This document shows, piece after piece, positions 16,173 through 24,915 of a DNA stretch of 64,000 nucleotides (position 1 is the first letter of the stretch; each line of letters opens with the position of its first letter). The translations under genes were made by a program, and so were the position numbers. The stretch spans positions 1-64,000 of the forward strand of contig CAJUMA010000001.1 of assembly GCA_910587065.1 (NCBI GenBank), read 5' to 3'. The stretch comes from an uncultured Bacilli bacterium (lineage in GTDB: Bacteria; Bacillota_I; Bacilli_A; RF39; UBA660). Under the pieces are notes generated by a model. That model had not been told where the DNA came from. It saw nothing but the letters and a program-made list of their open reading frames with translations, and searched no databases.

Positions 16173-17490
16173 TCATTTTTCTTTATATTTTAACACTCTT
16201 TTAAATTCATTTGTAAAAATTTTTAAAACTTTCCTATAAATACCTTCAACAGTTTGATACTCATCACCGTTTATTACAGACGGAGCATCAGGTATTATAT
16301 ATTTGCGATTATCATAAATCGAACGCTTCCCTAAATTTATTAAATTTCTTCTACCACTAGAAACTTCTAAATTAAATTCTTTATAATAAGGGTTCACTAT
16401 ATTTTTTAGACCATTATAGAATGTTATTCTTGCGATAATTTTGCCTTCGTAAAGAAATGATGCTGAAACAGTATCATCCGTTTTTTGAAAAACAATGCCA
16501 TTTATGGTTCTAGAATTTTCCTTTTTCATATAATTTTGAACAAATCTTCTTATGATATGTTCTAAATCATTTATTACAGAAATTTTTTCTATAATTGCCT
16601 CAGTCTCTAGTATAAAATTCATACGAAAATCCATATATTCTTCTCTTATTTCTTCAATCGACTTATGATTTTTTAATATTACACAGTCATTTATTTTAAG
16701 GTAATCATCCATAATACAATCTAAAGCATTTAGATACGCAGACATACAATCTCCAACAGTATAGATTGGGCTTCTTTTTATATCACAATCTTTTGTATTA
16801 CTAATTGTAATATATGATTGTGTTCTATCATTTAAAGTAGCTAAATCAAATTCAGCAAAATAGATAACATGATTTTCTAAATACAAACCTATTTCCTCTG
16901 TAAAATTGGGCAAATGTATACGAGTTTCTCCAGCAGTTATAACCATATCATAATCCAATAAACTAGCTATTTCATCACGACTTAATTTTTTTAATTTTCT
17001 CTGACATGTAATATTTTGAAGTCCCTTTTCTCTAAAATAAGCATCAACAAAGGAAAAATATTCCTCATCACCTAAAAACAAGATTTTTAAATTTTCATTA
17101 TTCTTAGAAACTAAGGGTTCTTCTTTTACTTCATTTTGCCTATAACGATGCAAAATGCAAAAAACATCACTTTCATCTAAATTAGTTCGAGCAATCTTAG
17201 GTGTAAATAAAGAAAAATTGTGGTCATGTATCTCAATAAAAGGAATATTATCTTTCCATATTTTATCTATTAAACGTTTTTTTTAGTCTATCTGCTCTTC
17301 TTCCGCTATAAAAGGCATCACTGATTGCCGCAAATCCTATATCATTCAAAAAGGATGGATTTTCATTTAAATATTCTAAAGCTCTATCCTCAGATGAAAT
17401 CCAAATAATATTCCGATACCCATAATTATTAAGCATCTTATAATGTTTTCTATTTTTACTTAATAAAAAAACTTGCTTTGTTTTTTCCAT
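16173..17490 (-). pseudogene. Unknown gene split by a +1 frameshift in an A8 run
   Basis: Two reading frames form one protein of about 438 residues. The first starts at ATG 17490 (MEKTKQVFLLSKNRKHYKML) and would stop at 17263-17265. At the run of eight As (complement of 17277-17284) the frame must shift by +1 to continue as KRLIDKIWKDNIPFIE and on into ...ILHRYRQNEVKEEP to the stop at 16173. A transcript with seven As restores the frame. The C-terminal part has a Rossmann-like start (LKILFLGDEEYFSFVDAY) and no catalytic motif that I recognise. The cause could be mutation, assembly error or transcriptional slippage. Confidence 0.75.
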
Positions 17491-17530
17491 AGTTATCAGT
17501 CCACCCTTGTTGTTTAAATCTTATTATAAC

Positions 17531-17561
17531 AAAAAAAGAATCAGTTTAAAACTAATTCTTT
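17531..17561 (-). terminator. Terminator of htrA
   Basis: A 12-bp stem with one G-U pair (arms within 17535-17561) followed by seven Ts on the minus strand. It overlaps the last codons of htrA. Confidence 0.85.
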
Positions 17562-18715
17562 AAATTTAATTCAGTAGTTTTTTCTTTTCCATCTCTTAAA
17601 TAAGTAATACGTACTTTATCACCTACTTTAGATTTAAATAAATAATATTTTAAATGTTTAAAATCTGTTATTTCATAATTATCATATTTTATAATAACAT
17701 CTCCAGCTTTTAAGCCTGCACGACTAGCATTTGAATCGTTCATTACTTCAACTACTACTGCCCCATTTTTTACCTCATCAGGTAACTCAATATTATTTGC
17801 TTTTGCACCAGCAACATCAGTCATTGAAACTCCAAGAGTGGGCTTTTCACCACCATTATCTTTACCATTTTCAACATTTTCAGCAACCTCTAAAGCATCT
17901 TCTATAGGAATCGCAAATCCAATATTCTCAATACTAGTTTGAGAATAAGATGAGGATAACTTACTATTGGTTATTCCTACTACTTGTCCATTACAATTAG
18001 CTAATGGACCGCCAGAGTTGCCTGAATTTATAGAAGCATCAATTTGTAAAAGTTTCATATACCATGTATCTGTACTCTTTTGATCACGATTACCGCCAAA
18101 GAAACTATAAACATCAGATGATGATGAGCTACTTTTCATCTCTACTAGTCTATTTTTACCACTTAGTATTCCTCTCGTAACAGTAAAAGAATAATCTAGA
18201 CTTACGGGAGTACCAATAGCGAATACCGTATCACCAACTCTTAACTTTTCAGAGTCTCCTATTTCAGCTACTGCAAGAACACTTGATGCATCAATCTTAA
18301 CTACAGCAACATCAGAAAACTCATCACTACCAATTAAAGTTCCAGGGGTAGAAACTCCATTACTCATTTCAACATCAATTGACTTAGAACCATCAATCAC
18401 ATGATGATTAGTTAGTACATAAGCAGCATTGTTTTCTCGTTTATAAACAAAGCCACTTCCCCAACCAGAGATACTTTTTCCATCTTTAGATACTTTTACA
18501 ACAACTGTTGCATCATAAAGTTTTTCAACCGCATCAGCAATCCCTTCATCAGTCACAGTAACCTCTTTAGAAACTTTTTCTTGAATCTTAGTTTGTGAAT
18601 TAAAAATCTCATTTAAAGGCACATAATTTAAAACAACTGCAATTCCAGCAATTACAACAAGCACAATAATTGCAGTAACAACAAGCGCTTGAACTCCACT
18701 TTTTTTATTTTCCAT
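17552..18715 (-). CDS. htrA: HtrA/DegP-type membrane-anchored serine protease
   Basis: 387 residues: an N-terminal membrane anchor (about 9-31), a trypsin-like domain with catalytic His105 (TNHHV), Asp135 (SDVAVV) and Ser234 (NSGNSGGP), and one C-terminal PDZ domain (about 290-380; AGLKAGDVIIKYD). It degrades or refolds damaged exported proteins at the outer face of the membrane. AGGAGGAAATTT precedes the ATG. In Bacillus an htrA paralogue (htrC) lies between walJ and rlmH; here it is elsewhere, 10 nt downstream of an Abi-family gene. Confidence 0.95.
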   Translation of the reverse strand: MENKKSGVQALVVTAIIVLVVIAGIAVVLNYVPLNEIFNSQTKIQEKVSKEVTVTDEGIADAVEKLYDATVVVKVSKDGKSISGWGSGFVYKRENNAAYVLTNHHVIDGSKSIDVEMSNGVSTPGTLIGSDEFSDVAVVKIDASSVLAVAEIGDSEKLRVGDTVFAIGTPVSLDYSFTVTRGILSGKNRLVEMKSSSSSSDVYSFFGGNRDQKSTDTWYMKLLQIDASINSGNSGGPLANCNGQVVGITNSKLSSSYSQTSIENIGFAIPIEDALEVAENVENGKDNGGEKPTLGVSMTDVAGAKANNIELPDEVKNGAVVVEVMNDSNASRAGLKAGDVIIKYDNYEITDFKHLKYYLFKSKVGDKVRITYLRDGKEKTTELNLKN

Positions 18716-18725
18716 AAATTTCCTC

Positions 18726-19655
18726 CTAATCTTCTAAAAGTGATTTATAGTTTATTGGAAATCCCATTCTATCATATACTTGATCAATTGAGATAACATT
18801 TAATTTACCGGACAGTTTATCAAGTTCATATGAAACTTCATTAATAAACATTCTAAAATCATCTTTAGATAACATATATTTAAATATAATAACTACTGAA
18901 AATAAATCTCCTTTACCATAGATATATTCATCATTTATGAGTGGTATATTAAGTTTTTCGTGATATTTATTATCAGGTATAAATTTTTGAGTGCGATGCT
19001 CAAATAAAATATCTTCATGTGCACACAAATTACGATAGTTTGATAATATTGGTAAAAAAACTGCCAAGGCTTCATTATCAACATTAAATTCTTTAGCAAT
19101 CTCCCTTTGATCAGACAATTTCATTATAGTATAAAGCTCACTAGTTATACCAAAAGACAAAACTTTAACAACAATCCATAATGGTATATATCCATAATTA
19201 TTTATATAGTGTTTAGTTGCTTCGTGTTGTCCACCATTAACTCTTATCTGTCTTTTCATTTTTTTTAAAAGATCATTAACTTGTCGTGCTCTCTCTGGTG
19301 CCTGGTTATAATTTGAAGGCCTTAAATAATCACTTTCTTTATAACCATACTTTTGTGAAAGGGTATATGAAAATATACTTTTACAATTATTTTCAATTAT
19401 TAAGATATTTTTAAACATTATATTTCTAAGCTGTCTATCAAAGTAGAAAAGTGAATATAATTCTTTAAATGTCGTTCCAGTTCTAAACTGTTTTGGATTT
19501 TCGGGATTCATAAATAAATGCCTATAACCCATTAAAAAGAAATAATTCTCTCTCAAAATTATATCCTTGGTATAAGACACATCATCTATGACCAAACCTT
19601 TAGCATCTAAAATTTGGATTTGCTCATCTAAAGTTTTAAATATCTTAGTCCCCAT
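18726..19655 (-). CDS. Abi_2 (AbiD/AbiF)-family abortive infection protein
   Basis: 309 residues with the order of Abi_2 motifs: LDAKGLVIDD (about 16-25), NYFFLMGYRHLF, FYFDRQLRNIM, IIENNCKSIF, YIPLWIVVKVLSFG (about 156-169) and RNLCAHEDILF, whose Arg208 and His213 form the HEPN Rx4-6H motif. HEPN motifs are typical of RNA-cutting toxins; Abi_2 proteins abort phage infection, and recent work describes AbiF-type proteins with small RNA antidotes. The 85-nt upstream gap has a TAAAAT -10 (TGTGGTAAAAT) but no obvious RNA fold. The GGTGAATAAAAT ribosome site supports the ATG. htrA starts 10 nt later. Confidence 0.85.
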   Translation of the reverse strand: MGTKIFKTLDEQIQILDAKGLVIDDVSYTKDIILRENYFFLMGYRHLFMNPENPKQFRTGTTFKELYSLFYFDRQLRNIMFKNILIIENNCKSIFSYTLSQKYGYKESDYLRPSNYNQAPERARQVNDLLKKMKRQIRVNGGQHEATKHYINNYGYIPLWIVVKVLSFGITSELYTIMKLSDQREIAKEFNVDNEALAVFLPILSNYRNLCAHEDILFEHRTQKFIPDNKYHEKLNIPLINDEYIYGKGDLFSVVIIFKYMLSKDDFRMFINEVSYELDKLSGKLNVISIDQVYDRMGFPINYKSLLED

Positions 19656-19728
19656 ATTTTATTCACCTATTATTGATTTTACCACATCTCACACTAAAAA
19701 TATATAACTTAAATATGAAATAATCATG

Positions 19729-19757
19729 AAAAAAGAAAGCTTATGCTGCTTTTCCTT
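19729..19757 (-). terminator. Terminator of the 126-residue gene
   Basis: AAAGC/GCTTT stem with a short loop followed by CTTTTTT on the minus strand. It contains the stop codon. Confidence 0.6.
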
Positions 19758-20121
19758 CATCATTTACTAATGTTAAATTCTTGTTTTTTGTTAATTCATC
19801 ACTAATACTAGTCGCTTTATTTTGTATATCTTGTTCTGATGGCACAGTATAACTATTATTAATATAATCTGTTAAAGCTTCTTTATATTCCTTAAGTCTA
19901 ACTACTTGTCCTTTTAATCTAGTCAAAAAATCTACAGCAAGCCTTGCATTTCCTGAAGCAACAATTTCTTTAATAGACATTTCACAAAACGAATTAAATA
20001 TTCTATCACAATTGCTACATAGTTTTTCAAAAACTGATGTGTTAGACTTAGTAATTAATTTTTCTAAAACTAAATCTACTCCATCCAATTCTTTAAGAAG
20101 CAACTCTATTTCATTTTTCAC
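19741..20121 (-). CDS. Hypothetical helical protein, 126 residues
   Basis: A predicted all-helical, soluble protein (IELLLKELDGVDLVLEKL ... RLAVDFLTRLKGQVVRLKEY) with two cysteines in CSNCDRIF. No family recognised. The start is GTG 20119-20121: AAGGTGA is well spaced, and the nearby ATG is out of frame. A single-gene unit with its own terminator. Upstream 20122-20284 holds only AT-rich DNA and the terminator of the lipoprotein gene. Confidence 0.6.
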   Translation of the reverse strand: MKNEIELLLKELDGVDLVLEKLITKSNTSVFEKLCSNCDRIFNSFCEMSIKEIVASGNARLAVDFLTRLKGQVVRLKEYKEALTDYINNSYTVPSEQDIQNKATSISDELTKNKNLTLVNDEGKAA

Positions 20122-20269
20122 TTTATCACCTTCTATTTATATTATTATAGCAATTTCTTAAAGATTAATAAGTATATGCTTAATAATTTGGCATTTGTTT
20201 TACAAAAGAAAAAAGTTTATTTTTCTAGCATAATATTTAAATTGTCAAGTGTATTTTTTGTAATTTTTT

Positions 20270-20300
20270 ACATAAAAAATAGGTTTATTTAAAACCTAAA
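20270..20300 (-). terminator. Terminator of the prfB-YitT-lipoprotein unit
   Basis: AGGTTT/AAACCT stem with a five-base loop, followed by ATTTTTTA on the minus strand. Confidence 0.75.
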
Positions 20301-20737
20301 TCTTTTACTAATTTATTCATAAGTTTTTCTTGATCTTTTGGCGATTCAATAACAATATAAGAGTCTTCAATCCAACCAACAAAGTAATATTTAGTATCAT
20401 CAGTAACAACTAAATAAGTCCAGTTATCTCCACCATCAGTACTTTTTTTATAATCACTTGCCGCCCTATTATAAACATTCTTACATTCATCTAAAAATAT
20501 TCCTTGAATATCATATTTCTTATCACCCTTAACATAATTAGCCTTTGCTTCACCCTTAATACCATATAATGCTCTACTTGCATAACCAACTTGTTCTGTT
20601 GAATCATAAACATCAAACTTAGCTTCTTCTAAAATACTTTGAATCTCACTTGGATCTTTTGACTCTTTAGTCCCTGCACAACCACACAATAATAAAGGCA
20701 CTATCAAAACTAATAATAATTTCTTAAATAATTTCAT
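20285..20737 (-). CDS. Small predicted lipoprotein
   Basis: 150 residues with a classic lipoprotein signal: MKLFKK, a hydrophobic stretch LLLVLIVPLLL and lipobox LLCGC, with lipidation at Cys20 or, less likely, Cys18. The mature part resembles a DUF4854-like or small cystatin-like fold, with a YYFVGWIEDSYIVIESPKD strand near the end; this resemblance is weak. The ATG at 20737 fits TAGGAAG, which runs into the earlier ATG at 20743. It follows the YitT-like gene by 14 nt. Confidence 0.7.
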   Translation of the reverse strand: MKLFKKLLLVLIVPLLLCGCAGTKESKDPSEIQSILEEAKFDVYDSTEQVGYASRALYGIKGEAKANYVKGDKKYDIQGIFLDECKNVYNRAASDYKKSTDGGDNWTYLVVTDDTKYYFVGWIEDSYIVIESPKDQEKLMNKLVKDLGFK

Positions 20738-20751
20738 AAACATCTTCCTAA

Positions 20752-21585
20752 CTAAAAAGATTTTCTATTGACCACATCATAAGTATCACATATCGCAATA
20801 AAAGCATTTTGATCAATTATCTTTATTCCTTCTTTTAATTTAAAATAATCCTTAGTATCAATAACGGTCAATAATATTTGATTTTTCTTTTTTGTAAAAC
20901 CACCCTTAACATCTAGGACAGTTAACTCATATTTTAAATCATGAATGATATAATGTCTAACTTCTTTCTCTTTACTTGTAATAATGTAAAACATTTTCGA
21001 ATCGTTTATACCGAACCTTGTTTTGGTAATCATATATTTTGAAATAAATATAATCACAGTCGAATAAAGTGTAATTTGATAACCTAATATAAACAATGAA
21101 ATAGCAAGTAATATGACATCTAATAACCATGAATATATTTTACTATGAAACTTTGTAACTTTTCCAAACATTTCTTCAAGAAGAAAAACGACACTTGCTG
21201 ATAATCCTTGTTTATAAATAAATGAATAGCCAAAGCCTGTAAGAAATCCAACAACTATTATAACTAACAAAGTCTCTGGCAACTCAATAACATAAAAAGA
21301 AGTTAAAAACGAGAATAAGTAAACAAATATAGGTATTAGAAGTGAAGGTAACAAATACTCTTTAATTATTTTTTTATCTAAAAATAAAGAAGATAAAAAA
21401 ATTCCAAGAAGATTTAAAACGAAAATATTTATACCTACATTTATTCCATTTATATAGTATAAAAGCGTAGCAAAACCATTAATACCAAACGTAAGTAAAT
21501 TATTTGGTATTATGATAAAATCTATTGCAAAAGCAATAAGAGCACAACCAAATATCACATTTAAATATTTAATTATTTTTTTCAT
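20752..21585 (-). CDS. YitT-family membrane protein (DUF2179 domain)
   Basis: 277 residues: five or six membrane helices to about residue 185 (FGCALIAFAIDFIIIPNNLL ... GLSASVVFLLEEM) and a C-terminal cytoplasmic DUF2179 domain (MFYIITSKEKEVRHYI ... KGGFTKKKNQILLTVI). Function of the family is unclear. Its first 17 nt overlap the 3' end of prfB; AAGGGATTAA inside prfB is the ribosome site, so translation is coupled. Confidence 0.85.
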   Translation of the reverse strand: MKKIIKYLNVIFGCALIAFAIDFIIIPNNLLTFGINGFATLLYYINGINVGINIFVLNLLGIFLSSLFLDKKIIKEYLLPSLLIPIFVYLFSFLTSFYVIELPETLLVIIVVGFLTGFGYSFIYKQGLSASVVFLLEEMFGKVTKFHSKIYSWLLDVILLAISLFILGYQITLYSTVIIFISKYMITKTRFGINDSKMFYIITSKEKEVRHYIIHDLKYELTVLDVKGGFTKKKNQILLTVIDTKDYFKLKEGIKIIDQNAFIAICDTYDVVNRKSF

Positions 21586-22682
21586 TTAATCCCTTCATTC
21601 TTAAAACTGATTCTATAAACGGATAGATATCTCCATCCAAAACTTTTTGATAATTACTTGTTTCATAATTACTTCTTAAATCTTTTACTAAACTATAAGG
21701 TTCTAAGACATAATTTCTAATTTGACTACCAAAATCAATATTGGCATTTCCTTTTAAACTATTTATTTCTTTATTACGAGCTTCTACTTCCATTATTTTA
21801 AGTTTATTTCTTAATATACTTAAAGCAATCTCTTTATTCTTAAGTTGACTTCTCTCATTTTGAACAGTTATAACTATACCAGTTGGTATATGCGTAACTC
21901 TAACAGCTGAATCTGTTGTATTAACTCCCTGCCCACCATTTCCACTACTTCTGTAAACATCAATTCGAATATCACTGTCATTAATAACGACATCTGTTAC
22001 ACTTTCTAACTCTGGAGTAACATTTACTGCTGCAAAAGATGTCTGTCTTTTACCCGCTGCATTGAAAGGAGATATTCTAACTAACCTATGAACACCTATC
22101 TCATTTTTTAAATATCCATAAGCATAATCACCAGTTACATATACCAAAACACTTTTAATTCCTGCTTCTTCACCTAAAGACTTTTCAACGACATTATATT
22201 TAAAACCAAATTTTTCAAAAAACATAGTATACATTCTTAAAAGCATATTTGCCCAATCTTGAGCTTCAGTACCACCTGCTCCTGGATGTATTTCTAAATA
22301 ACAATTATTACAATCAAACTCCCCATTTAAAAGAGTATTTATTTCATAATTCGAAATCTTTTCTTTAATCTTAATTAAATCTTTTTCTAATCCTTCAATT
22401 AATTCTAAATCATTTTCCATTTTTATTAGTTCAATTAATTCTAAACTATTTTTTATTGAGCCAATTATACTATTATATTCATCAATGATTTTACTTAAAT
22501 TAGCTAGCTCTTTATTAACATTATTTGCATATCCTTGATTGCTCCAAAAATCAGGTTCGTTAGTAATACTTTCTAACTCTTTTCTCCTCTTTATTTTCGC
22601 ATCTAAGTCAAAGTGACCTCCCAATAACTTCAATTGTTTTGTTCAATTCGTTATAACCATTTTCTAATTCGTTAATATTCAT
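21569..22682 (-). CDS. prfB: Peptide chain release factor 2 (programmed +1 frameshift)
   Basis: The first 24 codons run from ATG 22680-22682 (MNINELENGYNELN) to CTT TGA, where ribosomes shift +1 and continue as DLDAKIKRRKELE, giving 370 residues. Motifs: SPF tripeptide (ISPFNAAGKRQ), which reads UGA/UAA stops, and GGQ (SSGNGGQGVN), which triggers peptide release. It terminates translation at UGA and UAA. GGGTGATACTT is the ribosome site. Shortage of RF2 slows reading of TGA and raises frameshifting, which autoregulates the protein. Confidence 0.97.
22607..22622 (-). promoter_or_regulatory. prfB programmed frameshift site
   Basis: On the minus strand GGGAGG TCA CTT TGA C: a Shine-Dalgarno-like GGGAGG three bases before the slippery CTT, followed by TGA (22608-22610) and C. 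This is the canonical RF2 arrangement. Confidence 0.95.
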
Positions 22683-22747
22683 AAGTATCACCCAACAATA
22701 TTTTATCATGCCACTAAAAAAAGAGAAAGAAAAAATCACTTAAGTGG

Positions 22748-22981
22748 TTATCTTCTTTCTAACATTCTAACTCTTTCTTCAAAATATTTATAATATTTAT
22801 CTTTTTTTAATTAGTCTTTTTGAAATCTATTGATTCACCAATATTTAACTGAAGTTTAGAAAAAAGTTTATAAGAACCTTTCATTCCAAATGAAACAAGT
22901 AAAAACTTACCTAATAAAGCAATCTTTGGTACTCCCAATTTATATGAGTTTGTTCACTTTAGCAAGTACTTCTTTATTCAT
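22748..22981 (-). pseudogene. Frameshifted small gene after the flavin reductase
   Basis: An ATG at 22979-22981 with GAAAGGAAATAAAA upstream, 2 nt after the flavin reductase stop, starts MNKEVLAKVNKL. The frame then changes to LGVPKIALLGKFLLVSFGMK and later to KDKYYKYFEERVRMLERR before TAA at 22748-22750. Two frameshifts thus break a protein of about 77 residues. The good ribosome site and coding-like segments in each frame argue that it was a real gene. Confidence 0.6.
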
Positions 22982-22983
22982 TT

Positions 22984-23580
22984 TTATTTCCTTTCAAATA
23001 GACTTTTATCTACTCCACACTTTGGGCACTTAAAATCATTAGGTAAAGTATCACCATAATAAACATATCCACATATAGTACAAACCCATGCTGTACGACC
23101 ATCTTCAGTTGTAGCTTTAACAAGTTCATCTTTATGGTTTTGATAATAATTATAACTCATTGCTTCTTCATCACGAAACTTATCTGCTTCAATTAGTTTG
23201 CCAATGAATAAAGTATGTGTATCATTTTCTATTCTGTCAACTATTTCGCAAACCATATATCCTAAGCTATTTTTTATAATTGGAACTCCGGCGTCTTCAA
23301 ACATATCAATATTTTCATATTTATTAATATCACGCATTGAGTTAAGTCCAAACGTTTTTATTAAGTTTCCATCTTCTGACATACCTAAAATAGAAAGAGC
23401 AAACTTGTCATTTTTATGAAGTAATTCATTAGTATAATTGCTTTTCATAACTGCAACACTAATTAAAGGATTATCTCCGCCACTTATTTGAGAAACTGCA
23501 TCAACAATGCAACCGCCGCCGCTAGTTGTAAGTACATACAATCCTTGAGTAATACTTCTTGTTATTTTTTTATTTTTCAC
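22984..23580 (-). CDS. Flavin reductase-rubredoxin fusion (Hrb-like)
   Basis: 198 residues: an N-terminal FMN-binding flavin reductase domain (about 1-150; QGLYVLTTSGGGCIVDAVSQIS) fused to a C-terminal rubredoxin whose iron ligands are Cys167, Cys170, Cys185 and Cys188. The arrangement is that of high-molecular-weight rubredoxin, which passes electrons from NAD(P)H to flavodiiron proteins that reduce oxygen or NO in anaerobes. No flavodiiron protein is in this window. The start is GTG 23578-23580, 3 nt after the preceding gene, with AAGGAAGATG upstream. Confidence 0.88.
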   Translation of the reverse strand: MKNKKITRSITQGLYVLTTSGGGCIVDAVSQISGGDNPLISVAVMKSNYTNELLHKNDKFALSILGMSEDGNLIKTFGLNSMRDINKYENIDMFEDAGVPIIKNSLGYMVCEIVDRIENDTHTLFIGKLIEADKFRDEEAMSYNYYQNHKDELVKATTEDGRTAWVCTICGYVYYGDTLPNDFKCPKCGVDKSLFERK

Positions 23581-23583
23581 AAA

Positions 23584-24051
23584 TCATCTTCCTTTTTTTA
23601 TATTATTTGTTTCTAACTTTTTATCAAGCATTTGTAAAAATTTTAAATATAAATCTTCATTTGGACAATTATATTCATCATAACTCATAAAGACTTTAGA
23701 TTCTAAACTTAATATTGCAACTTTTTCTTGCCTAATAATATCCTCATTATCTAAACACCAATCTCTTTGCCAGTCTGTAATAACTTCAGGCATAAATATT
23801 GTATTAGTCTCATCAATATTAAATACTAAATACCCTAGATATGACAAGTATTTTGCCATTACATATGCTGGCGGATATTTATATCCATCAATTTCTAAAC
23901 CATGATCTTTCATATATTTTCCTAAGGGACCTGAATGTCTTTCTTCTTCCCCATACTCATCAAATCCCAAAGTTTTATTTAAAATTTCTTCATCGGTCTT
24001 TGGTGGAATAACAATAGCTCTTCTAACAACAGTTATTTCTAATTCTTCCAT
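23584..24051 (-). CDS. Hypothetical protein, 155 residues
   Basis: A soluble, acidic protein (MEELEITVVRRAIVIPPKT ... ITDWQRDWCLDNEDII) with a basic end. No family recognised. AAGGTGGTAGT precedes the ATG at 24051. It ends in TGA 3 nt before, and in frame with, the flavin reductase GTG; reading through that one codon would fuse the two proteins, but TGA is a stop in this genome. Confidence 0.7.
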   Translation of the reverse strand: MEELEITVVRRAIVIPPKTDEEILNKTLGFDEYGEEERHSGPLGKYMKDHGLEIDGYKYPPAYVMAKYLSYLGYLVFNIDETNTIFMPEVITDWQRDWCLDNEDIIRQEKVAILSLESKVFMSYDEYNCPNEDLYLKFLQMLDKKLETNNIKKGR

Positions 24052-24081
24052 ACTACCACCTTAAGTTTATTATACTACATA

Positions 24082-24915
24082 TCAAGAATAAAAAGAATCT
24101 ATTGACAAAGAATTTGTTAAGTTTTCTTTCTGTACTTCTACAACACCTTCTTCATCAACATTCATAATCCACCTTACTAATCTAATTGATGCATGCTCTA
24201 ATTCTAACGCTGTTATACCATTAGGATGTACACAAGATCCATCATTAAAATATTTGTGTTCAAAATTCTCTGGTAATATTGGACGATGCGTATGACCAGC
24301 AATTATAATCTTCTTATTTTTGCCCGTCCACTTAACTAATTTTTTTTCAACATTTTTTGATAACTTATAATTTTTAGCTGCACTCGTTGGATCATTAATT
24401 CCAAAACCTTCAACATTCTTCCATACATAACGAACTAAAAAACGAGATAAACGCCAAAACGTACTATTTAATAAATCCACCTGGTGACCATGTATTAAGA
24501 ATAATTCTTTTCCATCATAGTTTAAAACTACTGATTCGTAAATATCCAAGTCTTTTAAAATATCACCATAATAATTATTCTTTCTTAATTTTTCAATATC
24601 ATGATTTCCCGAAAGCATTATTAATCTTTTTTCTTTATTAAAATTTTCAAGTAACTTATATGTTGATTTGTGCCCCTCAATTATACTCTTTATATCCTTT
24701 ACTTCCCAGAGTTCATCTCCATCTCCTAACTCAATATAAGTAAAATTATTTTTTAAATAATATTTTAAAGCACCATTATAGATAGTTTCATTTTTTAAGA
24801 AATTATCTTCATTATTACCTTCACCCCTATGACAATCACTCATAATAACGAGTTTCGTTTTTCTATCTATATTTATTCTTCTAGAGGATAAAAATAATTT
24901 ATCAATTCTTTTCAT
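24082..24915 (-). CDS. Calcineurin-like metallophosphoesterase
   Basis: 277 residues with all five metal motifs in order: MSDCHRG (about 25-31), GDGDELWE (about 64-71), SGNHD (about 102-106), HGHQ (about 142-145) and AGHTHRP (about 206-212). The DCHRG start resembles the UDP-2,3-diacylglucosamine hydrolase-like group, but a lipid A role is not expected in this cell type. The substrate is unknown. Its start lies inside the 3' end of the DUF4474 gene (14-nt overlap) with GGTGATTTAA as ribosome site. Confidence 0.85.
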   Translation of the reverse strand: MKRIDKLFLSSRRINIDRKTKLVIMSDCHRGEGNNEDNFLKNETIYNGALKYYLKNNFTYIELGDGDELWEVKDIKSIIEGHKSTYKLLENFNKEKRLIMLSGNHDIEKLRKNNYYGDILKDLDIYESVVLNYDGKELFLIHGHQVDLLNSTFWRLSRFLVRYVWKNVEGFGINDPTSAAKNYKLSKNVEKKLVKWTGKNKKIIIAGHTHRPILPENFEHKYFNDGSCVHPNGITALELEHASIRLVRWIMNVDEEGVVEVQKENLTNSLSIDSFYS

